From Streptomyces sp. NBC_00576 (GTDB lineage Bacteria; Actinomycetota; Actinomycetes; Streptomycetales; Streptomycetaceae), in contig NZ_CP107780.1 in assembly GCF_036345175.1 (NCBI RefSeq), forward strand, positions 3,348,001 through 3,412,000: 64,000 nt of DNA, in the 5' to 3' direction. A program made the translations under genes and the position numbers. Shown here piece by piece: positions 1-8,091 of this stretch. The stretch's first letter is position 1, and each line of letters starts with the position of its first letter. Under the pieces are notes generated by a model. That model saw only the letters and a list, made by a program, of their open reading frames with translations. It had not been told where the DNA came from and did not search any database.

Positions 1-367
1 TGTAGATGGCGGCGACGGACTGCTGGTAGGCCAGTGCGGCCTCGGGCTCCCGCTCGGCCAGCTCCGGATCGTTGAACCAGGTAGTCCGGTGCACCGACCG
101 CCACCAGCGCTCTCGCGCGTTGCCGCGTTCGGTGTCCTCCTCGACGAAACCGGCCGCGCCGAGCTGCCGGAGGTGGTAGCTGGCCGTACCGGAATTCACA
201 CCCAGCCGCTCCGCGAGGCGGGTGGCCGTCGACGGACCGTACTTCCGCAGCAGCCCGACCAACTGCACGCGCACCGGATGCGCCAGGGCACGCAGCCCCT
301 TGGCATCCAGGACAACCGAGTCCTCTTCAACGTTCGGGCCATCCGGCCTCTCCACTGCATCAGCCAT
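1..367 (-). CDS. ArsR-type winged-helix transcriptional regulator (C-terminus cut by window edge)
   Basis: About 122 residues are visible from an ATG at 367. The recognisable winged helix reads ALAHPVRVQLVGLL, then TATRLAERLGVNSGTASYHL, then a wing with ERGNARERWW. This is the ArsR/HTH_20 pattern of small DNA-binding repressors. The gene leaves the window, so its sensor region is unseen. A 48-bp inverted repeat lies 16 bp upstream of the start and is the obvious candidate operator. No intact divergent gene follows on the + strand before the IS element. The family call rests on the HTH sequence only; the ligand and target cannot be told. Confidence 0.85.
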   Translation of the reverse strand, partial: MADAVERPDGPNVEEDSVVLDAKGLRALAHPVRVQLVGLLRKYGPSTATRLAERLGVNSGTASYHLRQLGAAGFVEEDTERGNARERWWRSVHRTTWFNDPELAEREPEAALAYQQSVAAIY

Positions 368-382
368 GCGACACACGGTAGT

Positions 383-430
383 CCGCAAAGGGTTCTTCGC
401 AAAGAGACCTTCGCGAAGAATCCTTTGCGG
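383..430. promoter_or_regulatory. Large inverted repeat, probable operator of the ArsR-type gene
   Basis: Two 22-base arms, 383-404 and 409-430, are inverted copies with two mismatches. Each arm contains a CGCAAAGG half-site and a TTCTTCGC half-site, so two nested dyads are present. The repeat sits just upstream of the regulator start at 367, as expected for an autoregulatory site. Binding is inferred, not shown. Confidence 0.7.
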
Positions 431-716
431 TTCAGCTCCATTGTGAAGCTCCTGGCCGCCAGCAGGAACACGATCCACAGGTACGCGCCTGAACTGAAGG
501 GTGGTCGAGGCACACTCGCGGAGGCCACGGCCACATCCGCGCTACCCCGACATTCGAAGTCGGCTGAGTAATCCGCCGTTCGCGGCTGGTGACACCGTTC
601 CTGGCACCCCAACTGGGGGCACCCACGAGATCCATCACAACTGTCGCAGAACCTCGCGCTCAGAAAACCTTCCTCTGCCTGCGGCTTGACCACGCACTCG
701 CCTAACAGAACGCCTC
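431..716. other. Gene-free stretch between operator and IS element
   Basis: No open frame here has a convincing start, codon bias or known domain on either strand. A GTG at 441 follows the operator in the position expected for a divergently regulated gene, but its frame loses Streptomyces-like codon bias within a few codons. The stretch may be the stump of a partner gene lost before or during insertion of the neighbouring IS element. That is inference. Confidence 0.4.
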
Positions 717-796
717 ACACCCCCAGAGAACCACCGTCCTCGACGTGGATCTACCGTCGCGTAGCGCCGGAGTTCTCTGCGTCTGTGGGGTGACGC

Positions 797-1216
797 TCAG
801 GTCGGTCGCTTCTGGTTGTCGATGTAGTCCTTGACGGTGCTCAGTGGTGCGCCGCCGCAGGATCCCGCGAAATACGACGGGGACCAGAAGACGGATCCCG
901 TACCGATCCGGCCCGTGTACTCCGCGCGCAGGTAGCGGGAGCTGACGCCCTTGAGGCTGTTGACGAGCTTGGACAGGGCGATTTTCGGCGGGTAGTGCAC
1001 GAGCAGGTGGACGTGATCGCCTTCGCCGTTGAACTCCCGCAGTTCGGCCTCGAAGGACTGGCACACGTCCCGCATGATCTCCTCGCAGCGCGTCAGCATC
1101 TCGTCGTTGAAGACCTCACGCCGGTACTTCGTGACAAACACCAAGTGCGCGTGGAGGTTGAAAACGACATGATTTCCTCTTCGGACATCGGGATCTGGTT
1201 CCCAGCGCGGTGACAT
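797..1216 (-). CDS. tnpA: IS200/IS605-family Y1 transposase TnpA
   Basis: The predicted protein has 139 residues, the normal length for this single-domain HUH transposase. The metal-binding HUH motif is HVHLLV (GEGDHVHLLVHYPP). The catalytic tyrosine is near the C-terminus in VKDYIDNQ. A typical GTGSVFWSPSYFAG segment precedes it. The enzyme cuts and joins single-stranded ends in peel-and-paste transposition. The ATG at 1216 is chosen because the family similarity starts a few residues later and the frame upstream runs into the tnpB promoter side. A short dyad, TACAC-CAA-GTGTA (1216-1228), overlaps this start. The protein looks intact, so the element may still be mobile. Confidence 0.92.
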   Translation of the reverse strand: MSPRWEPDPDVRRGNHVVFNLHAHLVFVTKYRREVFNDEMLTRCEEIMRDVCQSFEAELREFNGEGDHVHLLVHYPPKIALSKLVNSLKGVSSRYLRAEYTGRIGTGSVFWSPSYFAGSCGGAPLSTVKDYIDNQKRPT

Positions 1217-1266
1217 ACACCAAGTGTAGTAAGATCGAGCGAACTCGACCGGAGGGGGTGGGCTGG

Positions 1267-2481
1267 ATGATCCGTGCATACAAGTTCCTCCTGCGGCCCA
1301 CCGTCCGCCAGGCCCAGGCACTCGGCGAGATGCTGCGGGATCATTGCTCCCTCTACAACGCGGCCCTGCAGGAACGCCGTGACGCCTGGCGGCACCCGTC
1401 GAAGACCAGCGTCAAGTACGGCATGCAGTCCGGGCAGCTCAAGGACATCCGGGCGTTCGACCCGGAGCGTCAGGGCCGCTGGTCCTTCAGCTCGCAGCAG
1501 GCCACCCTGCGCCGTCTCGACAAGGCGTTCGCCGCGTTCTTCCGCCGGGTCAAGTCCGGTGACACGCTCGGCTATCCGCGTTTTCGTGGGGTGAACTGGT
1601 TCGACACGGTGGACTTCCCCAAGGACGGGGACGGCTGCCGGTTCAACTCCACCCCGCACGACCCCGTCACCCGTGTCCGCCTCCAAGGCGTCGGCCACGT
1701 CAAGGTCAACCAGCATCGCCCGGTGACCGGCCGGGTCAAGACCGTTTCCGTCAAGCGCGAGGGCCGCAAGTGGTTCGTCGTGCTCACCGCCGAGCAGGAC
1801 CAGCCCGCACCGCTGCCCGCGACCGGCAGCGTGGTCGGCATCGACCTGGGCATCGCGAACTTCCTCGCCGACTCGAACGGCGAGTTCGTCCCCAACCCGC
1901 GCCACGGCCGCCGCGCGGCCCAGAAGCTCGAAGCCTCGCAGCAGGCCCTGTCCCGGTTCCCGCGCCGCAAGGCCAAGGACCGCACCGCCAACCACCAGCG
2001 GGCCGTGGACAAAGTTGCCCAGCTGCACGGCAAGGTCCGGCGCCAGCGCCTCGACCACGCACACAAGACGGCCCTCGGCCTGGTCCGCGCACACGACTTC
2101 ATCGCGCACGAAGACCTCAAGATCCGCAACATGAGCAAGGCCCCCACACCCAGGCCCGACCCCGACCGGGCAGGCCTGTTCCTGCCCAACGGAGCAGCGG
2201 CGAAGGCCGGACTCAACCGTTCGATCAACGATGCCGGCTGGGGGGTGTTCCTGACGATCCTGCACGCCAAGGCTGAAAGCGCCGGACGGGAAGTGATCGC
2301 CGTGAACCCCCGCAACACCTCCCGCACCTGCCCCGAATGCGGGCACACCGCGAAGGAGAACCGGCCCACCCAGGAAAAGTTCCACTGCCTCGCCTGCGGC
2401 CACCACGCACACGCCGACACCGTGGCAGCCACCAACGTTCTACGGGCCGGGCTGGTCCGCCGCAACGCCAACCCGGCATAG
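1267..2481 (+). CDS. tnpB: RNA-guided endonuclease TnpB (IS605 OrfB)
   Basis: The 404-residue protein starts at the ATG of MIRAYKFLLRPT, typical of the family, after a GGAGG-type site. The RuvC-like catalytic residues are all visible: D in VVGIDLGIAN, E in AHEDLKI, and D in HADTVAATNV near the end. The zinc finger CPECGHT...CLACGHH sits between the last two. TnpB proteins are programmable nucleases that use an RNA made from the element right end and help retain the transposon. With an intact tnpA, an intact active site and an intact right-end hairpin, this copy looks functional. It is the likely ancestor type of Cas12. Confidence 0.93.
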   Translation: MIRAYKFLLRPTVRQAQALGEMLRDHCSLYNAALQERRDAWRHPSKTSVKYGMQSGQLKDIRAFDPERQGRWSFSSQQATLRRLDKAFAAFFRRVKSGDTLGYPRFRGVNWFDTVDFPKDGDGCRFNSTPHDPVTRVRLQGVGHVKVNQHRPVTGRVKTVSVKREGRKWFVVLTAEQDQPAPLPATGSVVGIDLGIANFLADSNGEFVPNPRHGRRAAQKLEASQQALSRFPRRKAKDRTANHQRAVDKVAQLHGKVRRQRLDHAHKTALGLVRAHDFIAHEDLKIRNMSKAPTPRPDPDRAGLFLPNGAAAKAGLNRSINDAGWGVFLTILHAKAESAGREVIAVNPRNTSRTCPECGHTAKENRPTQEKFHCLACGHHAHADTVAATNVLRAGLVRRNANPA

Positions 2482-2538
2482 CGGGAAGCCCCGTCCTTCA
2501 GGACGGGGAGGAGTCACATGGATCGCACGAGGGGAAGG
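2400..2538 (+). ncRNA. Predicted TnpB guide RNA (omega/reRNA) from tnpB 3' end through right end
   Basis: In this family the guide RNA scaffold overlaps the tnpB 3' end and finishes at the element right end. The following host bases then act as the guide. Here a perfect CCCCGTCC-TTCA-GGACGGGG hairpin (2489-2508) lies just after the tnpB stop and is followed by GAGTCAC, so the guide would start near 2518. The 5' limit is a guess and processing is not visible. Confidence 0.45.
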
Positions 2539-2588
2539 AACAGAACAAACAGGGTGGCTTTGCCCCACTTTCATGGGATTCTCATCGT

Positions 2589-3452
2589 ATGACGCCGATC
2601 ACGGAGGTGGAGGGGCGAAGGGTGGCCCTCTCCAATCTGGAGAAGGTGATCCACCCGGCGACAGGCTTCACCAAGGGGGAGCTGCTCCACTACTACGCCA
2701 CCACGGCAAACGCCCTCCTCCCCCACCTCCACGACCGCCCGCTCTCCTTCCTCCGCTACCCGGACGGCCCGGACGGCCAGGTCTTCTTCGCCAAGAACGT
2801 GCCACCGGGTACGCCCGACTGGGTGAGGACGGCGCAGGTTCCACGCTCGGAGGGCCCGGCACGCATGGTCCTGATCCAGGATCTGCCCTCGCTGATGTGG
2901 GCGGCGAACCTGGTCACCGAGTTCCACACCCCCCAGTGGCTGATCGGCGCCCCGGGTGAGGCCGACCGCCTGGTCATGGACCTGGACCCCGGCCATCCGG
3001 CGACGATCGTCGAGTGCTGCGAGGTGGCGCTCTGGCTACGGGAGCGGCTGGCGGCGGACGGCATCGAGGCGTACGCGAAAACGTCCGGCTCGAAGGGCCT
3101 GCACCTCCTGGCAGCGCCGGCGAACCGGACTCCGTCCCGCGAGATCACGGCCTACGCGAAGGAACTGGCGGTCGAGGCGGAACGCACCCTCCCCCACCTG
3201 GTCGTCCACCGCATGACCCGCAGCCTGCGCCCAGGAAAGGTCTTCGTCGACTACAGCCAGAACGCGGCCCGGAAAACCACGGCGACGCCATACACACTCC
3301 GGGCGCGCACGGAACCGACGGTGTCCACCCCGGTGACATGGGAGGAGGTGGCGGGGTGCACGAACCCGGCCCAGCTCGCGTTCCGGGCCGAGGACATCGC
3401 GCCCAGGCTGCGGTCGTACGGGGATCTGCTGTCGCCCCTGCTGGGAGCTTGA
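2589..3452 (+). CDS. Stand-alone LigD-type DNA polymerase domain (NHEJ primase-polymerase)
   Basis: This 287-residue archaeo-eukaryotic primase-type polymerase domain is like the PolDom module of bacterial ligase D, without ligase or nuclease modules. The catalytic carboxylates are in VMDLDPG. SGSKGLHLL and KVFVDYSQNA form the nucleotide-binding and third-acid motifs. PolDom proteins add ribonucleotides at broken ends during Ku-dependent end joining. No ku or ligD neighbour is present, so partners must be elsewhere. The IS605 element ends about 70 bp upstream, and no strong ribosome site is seen before the ATG at 2589, so native upstream signals may have been displaced. A 47-bp piece of this gene (3016-3062) recurs at 6791-6837. 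Confidence 0.9.
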   Translation: MTPITEVEGRRVALSNLEKVIHPATGFTKGELLHYYATTANALLPHLHDRPLSFLRYPDGPDGQVFFAKNVPPGTPDWVRTAQVPRSEGPARMVLIQDLPSLMWAANLVTEFHTPQWLIGAPGEADRLVMDLDPGHPATIVECCEVALWLRERLAADGIEAYAKTSGSKGLHLLAAPANRTPSREITAYAKELAVEAERTLPHLVVHRMTRSLRPGKVFVDYSQNAARKTTATPYTLRARTEPTVSTPVTWEEVAGCTNPAQLAFRAEDIAPRLRSYGDLLSPLLGA

Positions 3453-3496
3453 CCGGCTCGACCGGAAACCCCAGAAGGTCCACATCGCCACCTCTA

Positions 3497-3567
3497 TTGA
3501 CATTGATTCCGGCGTGTCACTACGGTCTCGCAGGATTTCGAACAAGGTTCGATATTTCGAACGGTTC
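3497..3567 (+). promoter_or_regulatory. Promoter and TTCGAA-repeat operator of the glycoside hydrolase
   Basis: TTGACA (3497-3502) and TACGGT (3521-3526) with 18 bp between them make a good housekeeping promoter. Just downstream, three TTCGAA-type half-sites occur between 3536 and 3567 (TTTCGAAC, GGTTCGAT, TTTCGAAC), forming overlapping dyads. Their place between promoter and gene suggests a repressor operator for a carbohydrate-use gene. The regulator is not in the window. Confidence 0.55.
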
Positions 3568-3596
3568 GGATGCGTGCCCAATGGAGGACACCCCCT

Positions 3597-6500
3597 ATGC
3601 GCTACCAACCCAGACGCGGCAACCGCGTGGCGGCCGCCCTGTCCAGTTCGATTCTGGCGACAGCCCTGCTGGTCGGAGGGCCGGGGGCAGGTCCCGCCCA
3701 GGCGGCCGACGATCCCAACGCGGTGGCACTGGACAAGGACGCGATCCTCGCCGCCAACCAGCTCGACGAGCCGCAGTGGTACAAGGACAACATCCCGTTC
3801 CTGGACACCCCGGACAACGACATCGACGATGTCTACTACTACCGGTGGAGCACCTACAAGCGGGCGCTCCGCTACACCGTGCCGGGCACGGGGTACGTGT
3901 CGACCGAGTACGACGTGCCGATCGGCTACGCCGGGAACCCGTACACCGCACTGCCGGACGCCACCGGCTACCACCTCCTGGACGGGCGCTGGCTGCGCAA
4001 CCAGGACTACGCCGGTGACTACCTGGACTTCTGGCTGCGCGGCGCGGGCAACTCCGGGGCGCGGAACTTCAGTGAGTGGATCACGAGCGCCGCATACCAG
4101 CGCTACCTCGTCACCGGTGACGCGGCCGAGATCAAGGCCGATCTCCCGCACCTCGTCGCGCTGTACAAGAAGTGGGACTCCAACTTCACCAACGACATCA
4201 CGGTGAACGGCACCGCCTCGACCAGCGACCTGTACCACCAGACCCCGCTGTCCGACGCCACGGAGTACACCGAGACGTCGATGCACAGCAGCGACTGGTT
4301 CGGCGGCGGCCCCGGCTACCGGCCCACCATCAACGCGTACATGTTCGGCGCCGCCCAGGCGATCAGCAAGATCGCCACCATGACCGGGGACTCCGCGACC
4401 GCGACCGAGTACAGCGACAAGGCCGCCTCACTCAAGGCCGGGGTGCAGAACTCGCTCTGGGACCCGCAGCGCCAGTTCTTCATGCAGGTCTACAACACGA
4501 ACAACACCAACGGCACCCTGAAGCAAACAAGGACGACCTGGCGTGAGGCGATGGGCTTCGCCCCCTGGGCGTTCAACCTGCCCGACGCGCAGTACTCGAC
4601 GGCGTGGAAGTACCTGACGGACCCGAAGCGGTTCGGAGCGGCGTTCGGGCCCACGACGCTGGAGCGGGTGCACGACTACGAGGCCGAGCAGGCCGCCGTC
4701 ACTCATGCGAACGTCCACGACTCGTCGACGGCATCCAACGGCAAGTACATCGGCCAGATCGACTTCGCCGACAGCGACGTCACCTTCACCGTGAACGCAC
4801 CCGGCAACGGCACGTACCCGGTGACCGTCCACTACGCCAACGGCACCACCAGCACCTCGACCCACAATGTCGTCGTGAACGGCGACACCGCCAACCCGCT
4901 CACCGTCAGCTACGCCCCCACCGGCAGCTGGGGGCAGTTCTCGGAGTCGAAGTCCGTCACCGTGCAGGTCCCGATGAAGGCGGGGGCCAACACGCTGAAG
5001 TTCACCAAGGGGACGGGCTTCGCCGAGATCGACCGGATCGCGACGAACCCCTACTTCAACTACCAGGCGATCCCGGCCTCCCAGCAGCGCGACGACGCCA
5101 ACTGCTGCCACTGGAACGGCCCGAGCTGGCCGTTCCAGACCAGCCAGATCCTCACCGGCATGGCGAACCTGCTCCAGGACTACCCGGCGCAGAGCTACGT
5201 CACCAAGCAGAACTACCAGTCCATGCTGAGCCAGTTCGCCAAACTCCAGCACAAGGACGGCAAGCCCTACATCGCCGAGGCCGCCAACGGTGACACCGGT
5301 GACTGGATCTACGACGGATTCAACTTCAGCGAGAACTACAACCACTCCAGCTTCAACGACCTCGTGCTCTCCGGTCTGCTGGGCATCAAGCCCCAGGCCG
5401 ACAACACGCTGGTACTGAAGCCGCTGATCCCGTCCGGCTGGGACTGGTTCGCGGTGGAGAACGTGCCGTACCACGGACACACCCTCTCGATCCGCTGGGA
5501 CCGGGACGGCTCGCACTACGGCAAGGGCAGCGGCCTGCAGGTCTTCCAGGACGGCCAGCGCATCCACCAGTCCTCGACCATCGGCAACACCACCGTCAAC
5601 GTGGCCGCTCCCGTCACGCCGGCGCCGCAGCAGCGGCTGATGAACGTGGCTGCCAACCCGCTGACCGCCGAGCAGGACTGGCTGGGCCGAACCGTCACCC
5701 AGCCCTTCCCGAAGGCCTTCGCCTCCTACACCAACACCGTCTCCAACGGCCCGCACTGCCACAGCGGCCAGACCTGCAAGCCCAACACCTTCGACGCCCC
5801 GCTGCGGGCCACCGACGGCTGGATCCGGTACGACAAGATCCCCGACGACCGGTGGACCAACTCCGGCTCGCCGAACAGCAGCGATCACCTCGGCGTCGAC
5901 TTCGGCGCACCGCGCAAGATCAACGAGGTGAAGTTCTACACGTACGACGACGGCGCGAACATCCGCGTCCCGGCGAGCTACACCGTCCAGTACCTCAACA
6001 ACGGCTCGTGGGTGTCCGTCCCCGGCCAGGTCAAGAGCCCGGCCACGCCAAGAGCCGACAACTCCAACGAGGTGACCTTCCCGACGATCACGACCTCCCA
6101 GTTCCGGGTCGTCTTCACCCCGCAGGCGGGCAAGTTCGTCGGTGTCACCGAGCTGGAGTCCTGGTACCCGGAGACACCGGACGTCAAGATCATCAACAAG
6201 AACAGCAACCTGGAGCTCGGTGTCGCCGGCTCCTCGATCGCCCCCGGAGGCGCGATCCAGCAGCAGACGGCCACCACCTCCGCGAACCACAAGTGGAAGA
6301 TCGTTCCCGCCGAGAACGGCTACTACAAGATCTTCAACTCCAACAGCGGCCAGGTACTCGGCATCAACGGCGCCTCCAAGACCGCCGGTGCCACCGCACT
6401 GCAGTGGGGCGACACCCTCACCGCCGACCACCTCTGGTCCGTGGTGGACGCCGGGGGCGGCTACTGCAAGATCATCAACAAGAACAGCGGCATGGTTCTG

Positions 6501-6620
6501 GGGATCGACGGGATGTCCACGTCGTCCGGCGCTCAGGCTCTGCAGTGGGACGACACCGGTACTGCCGACCATCTGTGGCGACTCGTCACCGATGACGGCG
6601 CCACTCCGTTCAACTCGTGA
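3597..6620 (+). CDS. Secreted multidomain glycoside hydrolase (MGH1-like catalytic domain, CBM, F5/8C, ricin-type lectin)
   Basis: A 1007-residue exported enzyme. The start at 3597 follows an AGGAGG-like site (ATGGAGGACA) and opens a signal peptide ending in GPAQA-ADD near residue 36. Residues of about 50-375 and 486-650 form an (alpha/alpha)6 barrel of the MGH1-like type, with CCHWNGPSWPFQTS as its marker. A CBM6/35-like beta module is inserted between the halves (about 375-485). A coagulation factor 5/8 C-type domain follows (about 750-855). A ricin-type lectin with repeated KIINKNS and ALQW elements ends the protein (about 862-1000). The lectin and CBM suggest binding to a branched plant or fungal polysaccharide. 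The substrate cannot be named from sequence. A strong terminator follows. Confidence 0.85.
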   Translation: MRYQPRRGNRVAAALSSSILATALLVGGPGAGPAQAADDPNAVALDKDAILAANQLDEPQWYKDNIPFLDTPDNDIDDVYYYRWSTYKRALRYTVPGTGYVSTEYDVPIGYAGNPYTALPDATGYHLLDGRWLRNQDYAGDYLDFWLRGAGNSGARNFSEWITSAAYQRYLVTGDAAEIKADLPHLVALYKKWDSNFTNDITVNGTASTSDLYHQTPLSDATEYTETSMHSSDWFGGGPGYRPTINAYMFGAAQAISKIATMTGDSATATEYSDKAASLKAGVQNSLWDPQRQFFMQVYNTNNTNGTLKQTRTTWREAMGFAPWAFNLPDAQYSTAWKYLTDPKRFGAAFGPTTLERVHDYEAEQAAVTHANVHDSSTASNGKYIGQIDFADSDVTFTVNAPGNGTYPVTVHYANGTTSTSTHNVVVNGDTANPLTVSYAPTGSWGQFSESKSVTVQVPMKAGANTLKFTKGTGFAEIDRIATNPYFNYQAIPASQQRDDANCCHWNGPSWPFQTSQILTGMANLLQDYPAQSYVTKQNYQSMLSQFAKLQHKDGKPYIAEAANGDTGDWIYDGFNFSENYNHSSFNDLVLSGLLGIKPQADNTLVLKPLIPSGWDWFAVENVPYHGHTLSIRWDRDGSHYGKGSGLQVFQDGQRIHQSSTIGNTTVNVAAPVTPAPQQRLMNVAANPLTAEQDWLGRTVTQPFPKAFASYTNTVSNGPHCHSGQTCKPNTFDAPLRATDGWIRYDKIPDDRWTNSGSPNSSDHLGVDFGAPRKINEVKFYTYDDGANIRVPASYTVQYLNNGSWVSVPGQVKSPATPRADNSNEVTFPTITTSQFRVVFTPQAGKFVGVTELESWYPETPDVKIINKNSNLELGVAGSSIAPGGAIQQQTATTSANHKWKIVPAENGYYKIFNSNSGQVLGINGASKTAGATALQWGDTLTADHLWSVVDAGGGYCKIINKNSGMVLGIDGMSTSSGAQALQWDDTGTADHLWRLVTDDGATPFNS

Positions 6621-6642
6621 CCGCGTAACCGACGGACCACCA

Positions 6643-6680
6643 CCGTCCGGAACGGGCTCGACCGGGCCCGTTCCGGACGG
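6643..6680 (+). terminator. Intrinsic terminator after the glycoside hydrolase
   Basis: A perfect 15-bp stem (CCGTCCGGAACGGGC at 6643-6657 paired with 6666-6680) with an 8-base loop begins 22 bp after the stop. No long T-run follows, as is usual in Streptomyces. It probably also limits readthrough from the opposing monooxygenase operon. Confidence 0.8.
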
Positions 6681-6718
6681 CGTCATGTCTCCCTTACCTC
6701 GACTCCGGACACATCAGA

Positions 6719-6856
6719 CCCCTGTCGAGCCATGGCTGGGGCGGCTCTCATGGATTCGCGCAGTGGTCTTCGACGTCGGCGGGTGTCTCAGCTGCGACGT
6801 GGCGCTCTGGCTACGGGAGCGGCCTGCGACGGACGGCGGACGGCGGACGGCGGACG
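6719..6856 (+). pseudogene. Chimeric scar: HAD gene 5' fragment joined to LigD-domain fragment and 7-bp repeats
   Basis: Bases 6719-6790 align with 9420-9489, the ribosome-site region and first codons of the HAD hydrolase, including 29 identical bases in a row. An extra G after the ATG shifts the frame. Bases 6791-6837 align with 3016-3062 inside the LigD-type gene (43 of 47 identical, 25 in a row). A run of 7-bp GGACGGC-type repeats then continues to about 6856. Two unrelated donor genes joined head to tail suggests template switching or repeated rearrangement. No protein is expected. Confidence 0.8.
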
Positions 6857-6864
6857 GCTGGAGT

Positions 6865-8091
6865 TCAGGTGAGCGGGGCTGACTTCGCGTCCCAGTCGAT
6901 GTGGTGGTCGAACTGCCAGGCCATCTTCTCCGGGTTGATCAGCTTCATGGCCATCGGCATCACGAGGTCACGCAGGGCGCGGCCGACCGGACCCGCGGTC
7001 TTGTTGCTGTTCGTGCGGGCGCCGAGCTTGATGATCCGTTCGACGCGGGGCCGGCGCAGTCGCTCGTACGCCGCGAAAGCCTGGTCGTAGGGCAGGTCCC
7101 GCATACAGCGGGCCAGTTCGACAGCGCTTTCGGCGGCGATGGAGGCGCCCTGTCCGGAGCTGGACGAGGCGGCGTGGGCCGCGTCGCCGATCAGGGTCAT
7201 GCGGCCGTGGGTCCAGTTCGCGACGCTCGGCATGTTCTCCATCGGGCCGGTGATGAGGAGTTGGCCGGCGTCGGTACGGCTGATCATTTCGAGGGCCGGG
7301 GTGCGGTCGTCGGCAAAGGCGGTCCGCAGGGTGCGCATCCACTCCTCCGCGCCGATCGCCTGAGCCTCCGCGACGGTCATCGGGGCGCGGTGGGGCAGGT
7401 TCACGAACCACACCGCCGAGGAGTCGTCGAAGACCTGGTACCCGAAGAACGCGCGCTTGCCGAAGCACAGGTACATGACACCGTCGGTGGAGGGCATGGA
7501 GGGCATGGAGGGCGTCGCTGACGGGTCCAGCCGTGCTCCGAAGCACACCAGGCCGGCGTAGTTCGGCCATGGTGCGGCCGGGTCGATCAGCGAGCGGACC
7601 GTGGAGCGGATGCCGTCGGCGCCGATCAGGACGTCGGCGCTCGCCCGGGTACCGTCCGCGAAGTGCGCGGTGATACCGGAGCCAGTGTCCGTCGTACCGG
7701 TCAGCCGCTTGCCGTGGTGGATGGGAACGGAGCGGCGCTCTGCCTCGTCGTAGATCGCCCGGTAGAGATCGGCGCGCCAGACGAACTGCGGGACCGGAAG
7801 GCGGGCGGGCGGGGCGAACCGCGCGAGGTCCTTGCCCGTCCAGCTCCGTAGGCCCATGGCGGTGACCGGGGTGCCGATGGCGCGGACGAGGTCGCCCGCG
7901 CCGATCGCGTCGAGGGCGTCCTGACCGTTCGGGGCGATGGTCATGCCGCCGCCGGCCCCGTCGGCGGTGGTGTCGTACGCCTCGTAGACAGCGGCCTCGA
8001 TACCCGCACGCTGGAGCGCCATCGCGGCGACCGGGCCGGCGATGCCGCCGCCGATGACCAGCGCGGTGCGGGCTTTGCTCATGCGGGTCAT
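6865..8091 (-). CDS. FAD-dependent monooxygenase (PHBH/PheA-TetX-like group A flavoprotein)
   Basis: A 408-residue single-component aromatic-hydroxylase-type flavoprotein. The N-terminal Rossmann motif is VIGGGIAGPVAAMAL. The DG motif is IGADGIRSTVR, and the FAD-ribityl GD motif is LIGDAAHAASSSSGQG. Family members hydroxylate aromatic or polycyclic substrates or inactivate antibiotics using NAD(P)H. The substrate is unknown here. The ATG at 8091 overlaps the stop of the upstream gene (ATGA), so the two are translationally coupled. A tandem 9-bp repeat near 7497-7515 encodes a PSM repeat in a surface loop. The divergent PadR gene probably controls the pair. Confidence 0.88.
   Translation of the reverse strand: MTRMSKARTALVIGGGIAGPVAAMALQRAGIEAAVYEAYDTTADGAGGGMTIAPNGQDALDAIGAGDLVRAIGTPVTAMGLRSWTGKDLARFAPPARLPVPQFVWRADLYRAIYDEAERRSVPIHHGKRLTGTTDTGSGITAHFADGTRASADVLIGADGIRSTVRSLIDPAAPWPNYAGLVCFGARLDPSATPSMPSMPSTDGVMYLCFGKRAFFGYQVFDDSSAVWFVNLPHRAPMTVAEAQAIGAEEWMRTLRTAFADDRTPALEMISRTDAGQLLITGPMENMPSVANWTHGRMTLIGDAAHAASSSSGQGASIAAESAVELARCMRDLPYDQAFAAYERLRRPRVERIIKLGARTNSNKTAGPVGRALRDLVMPMAMKLINPEKMAWQFDHHIDWDAKSAPLT

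Larger units (their letters stand above)
717..2517. mobile_element. IS200/IS605-family insertion sequence with divergent tnpA and tnpB
   Basis: A Y1 HUH transposase (797-1216, minus) and a TnpB nuclease (1267-2481, plus) are transcribed divergently from a 50-bp gap, the IS605 arrangement. The presumed left end contains an 8-bp inverted pair (724-731 and 772-779) enclosing a smaller hairpin. The right end has a perfect 8-bp GC-rich hairpin (2489-2508) followed by GAGTCAC. These subterminal hairpins are what TnpA recognises in this family. There are no terminal inverted repeats or target duplications, as usual for the family. The exact left boundary is uncertain by tens of bases. Confidence 0.8.

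Noticed and set aside
2337..2588. N-terminal extension of the LigD-type protein into tnpB
   Set aside because: The extension is tnpB read in another frame; family similarity begins at the ATG at 2589.
4428..6686. 752-codon frame antisense to the glycoside hydrolase
   Set aside because: Low-complexity valine/glycine-rich product created by GC-rich third positions; the sense strand has a full signal peptide and domains.
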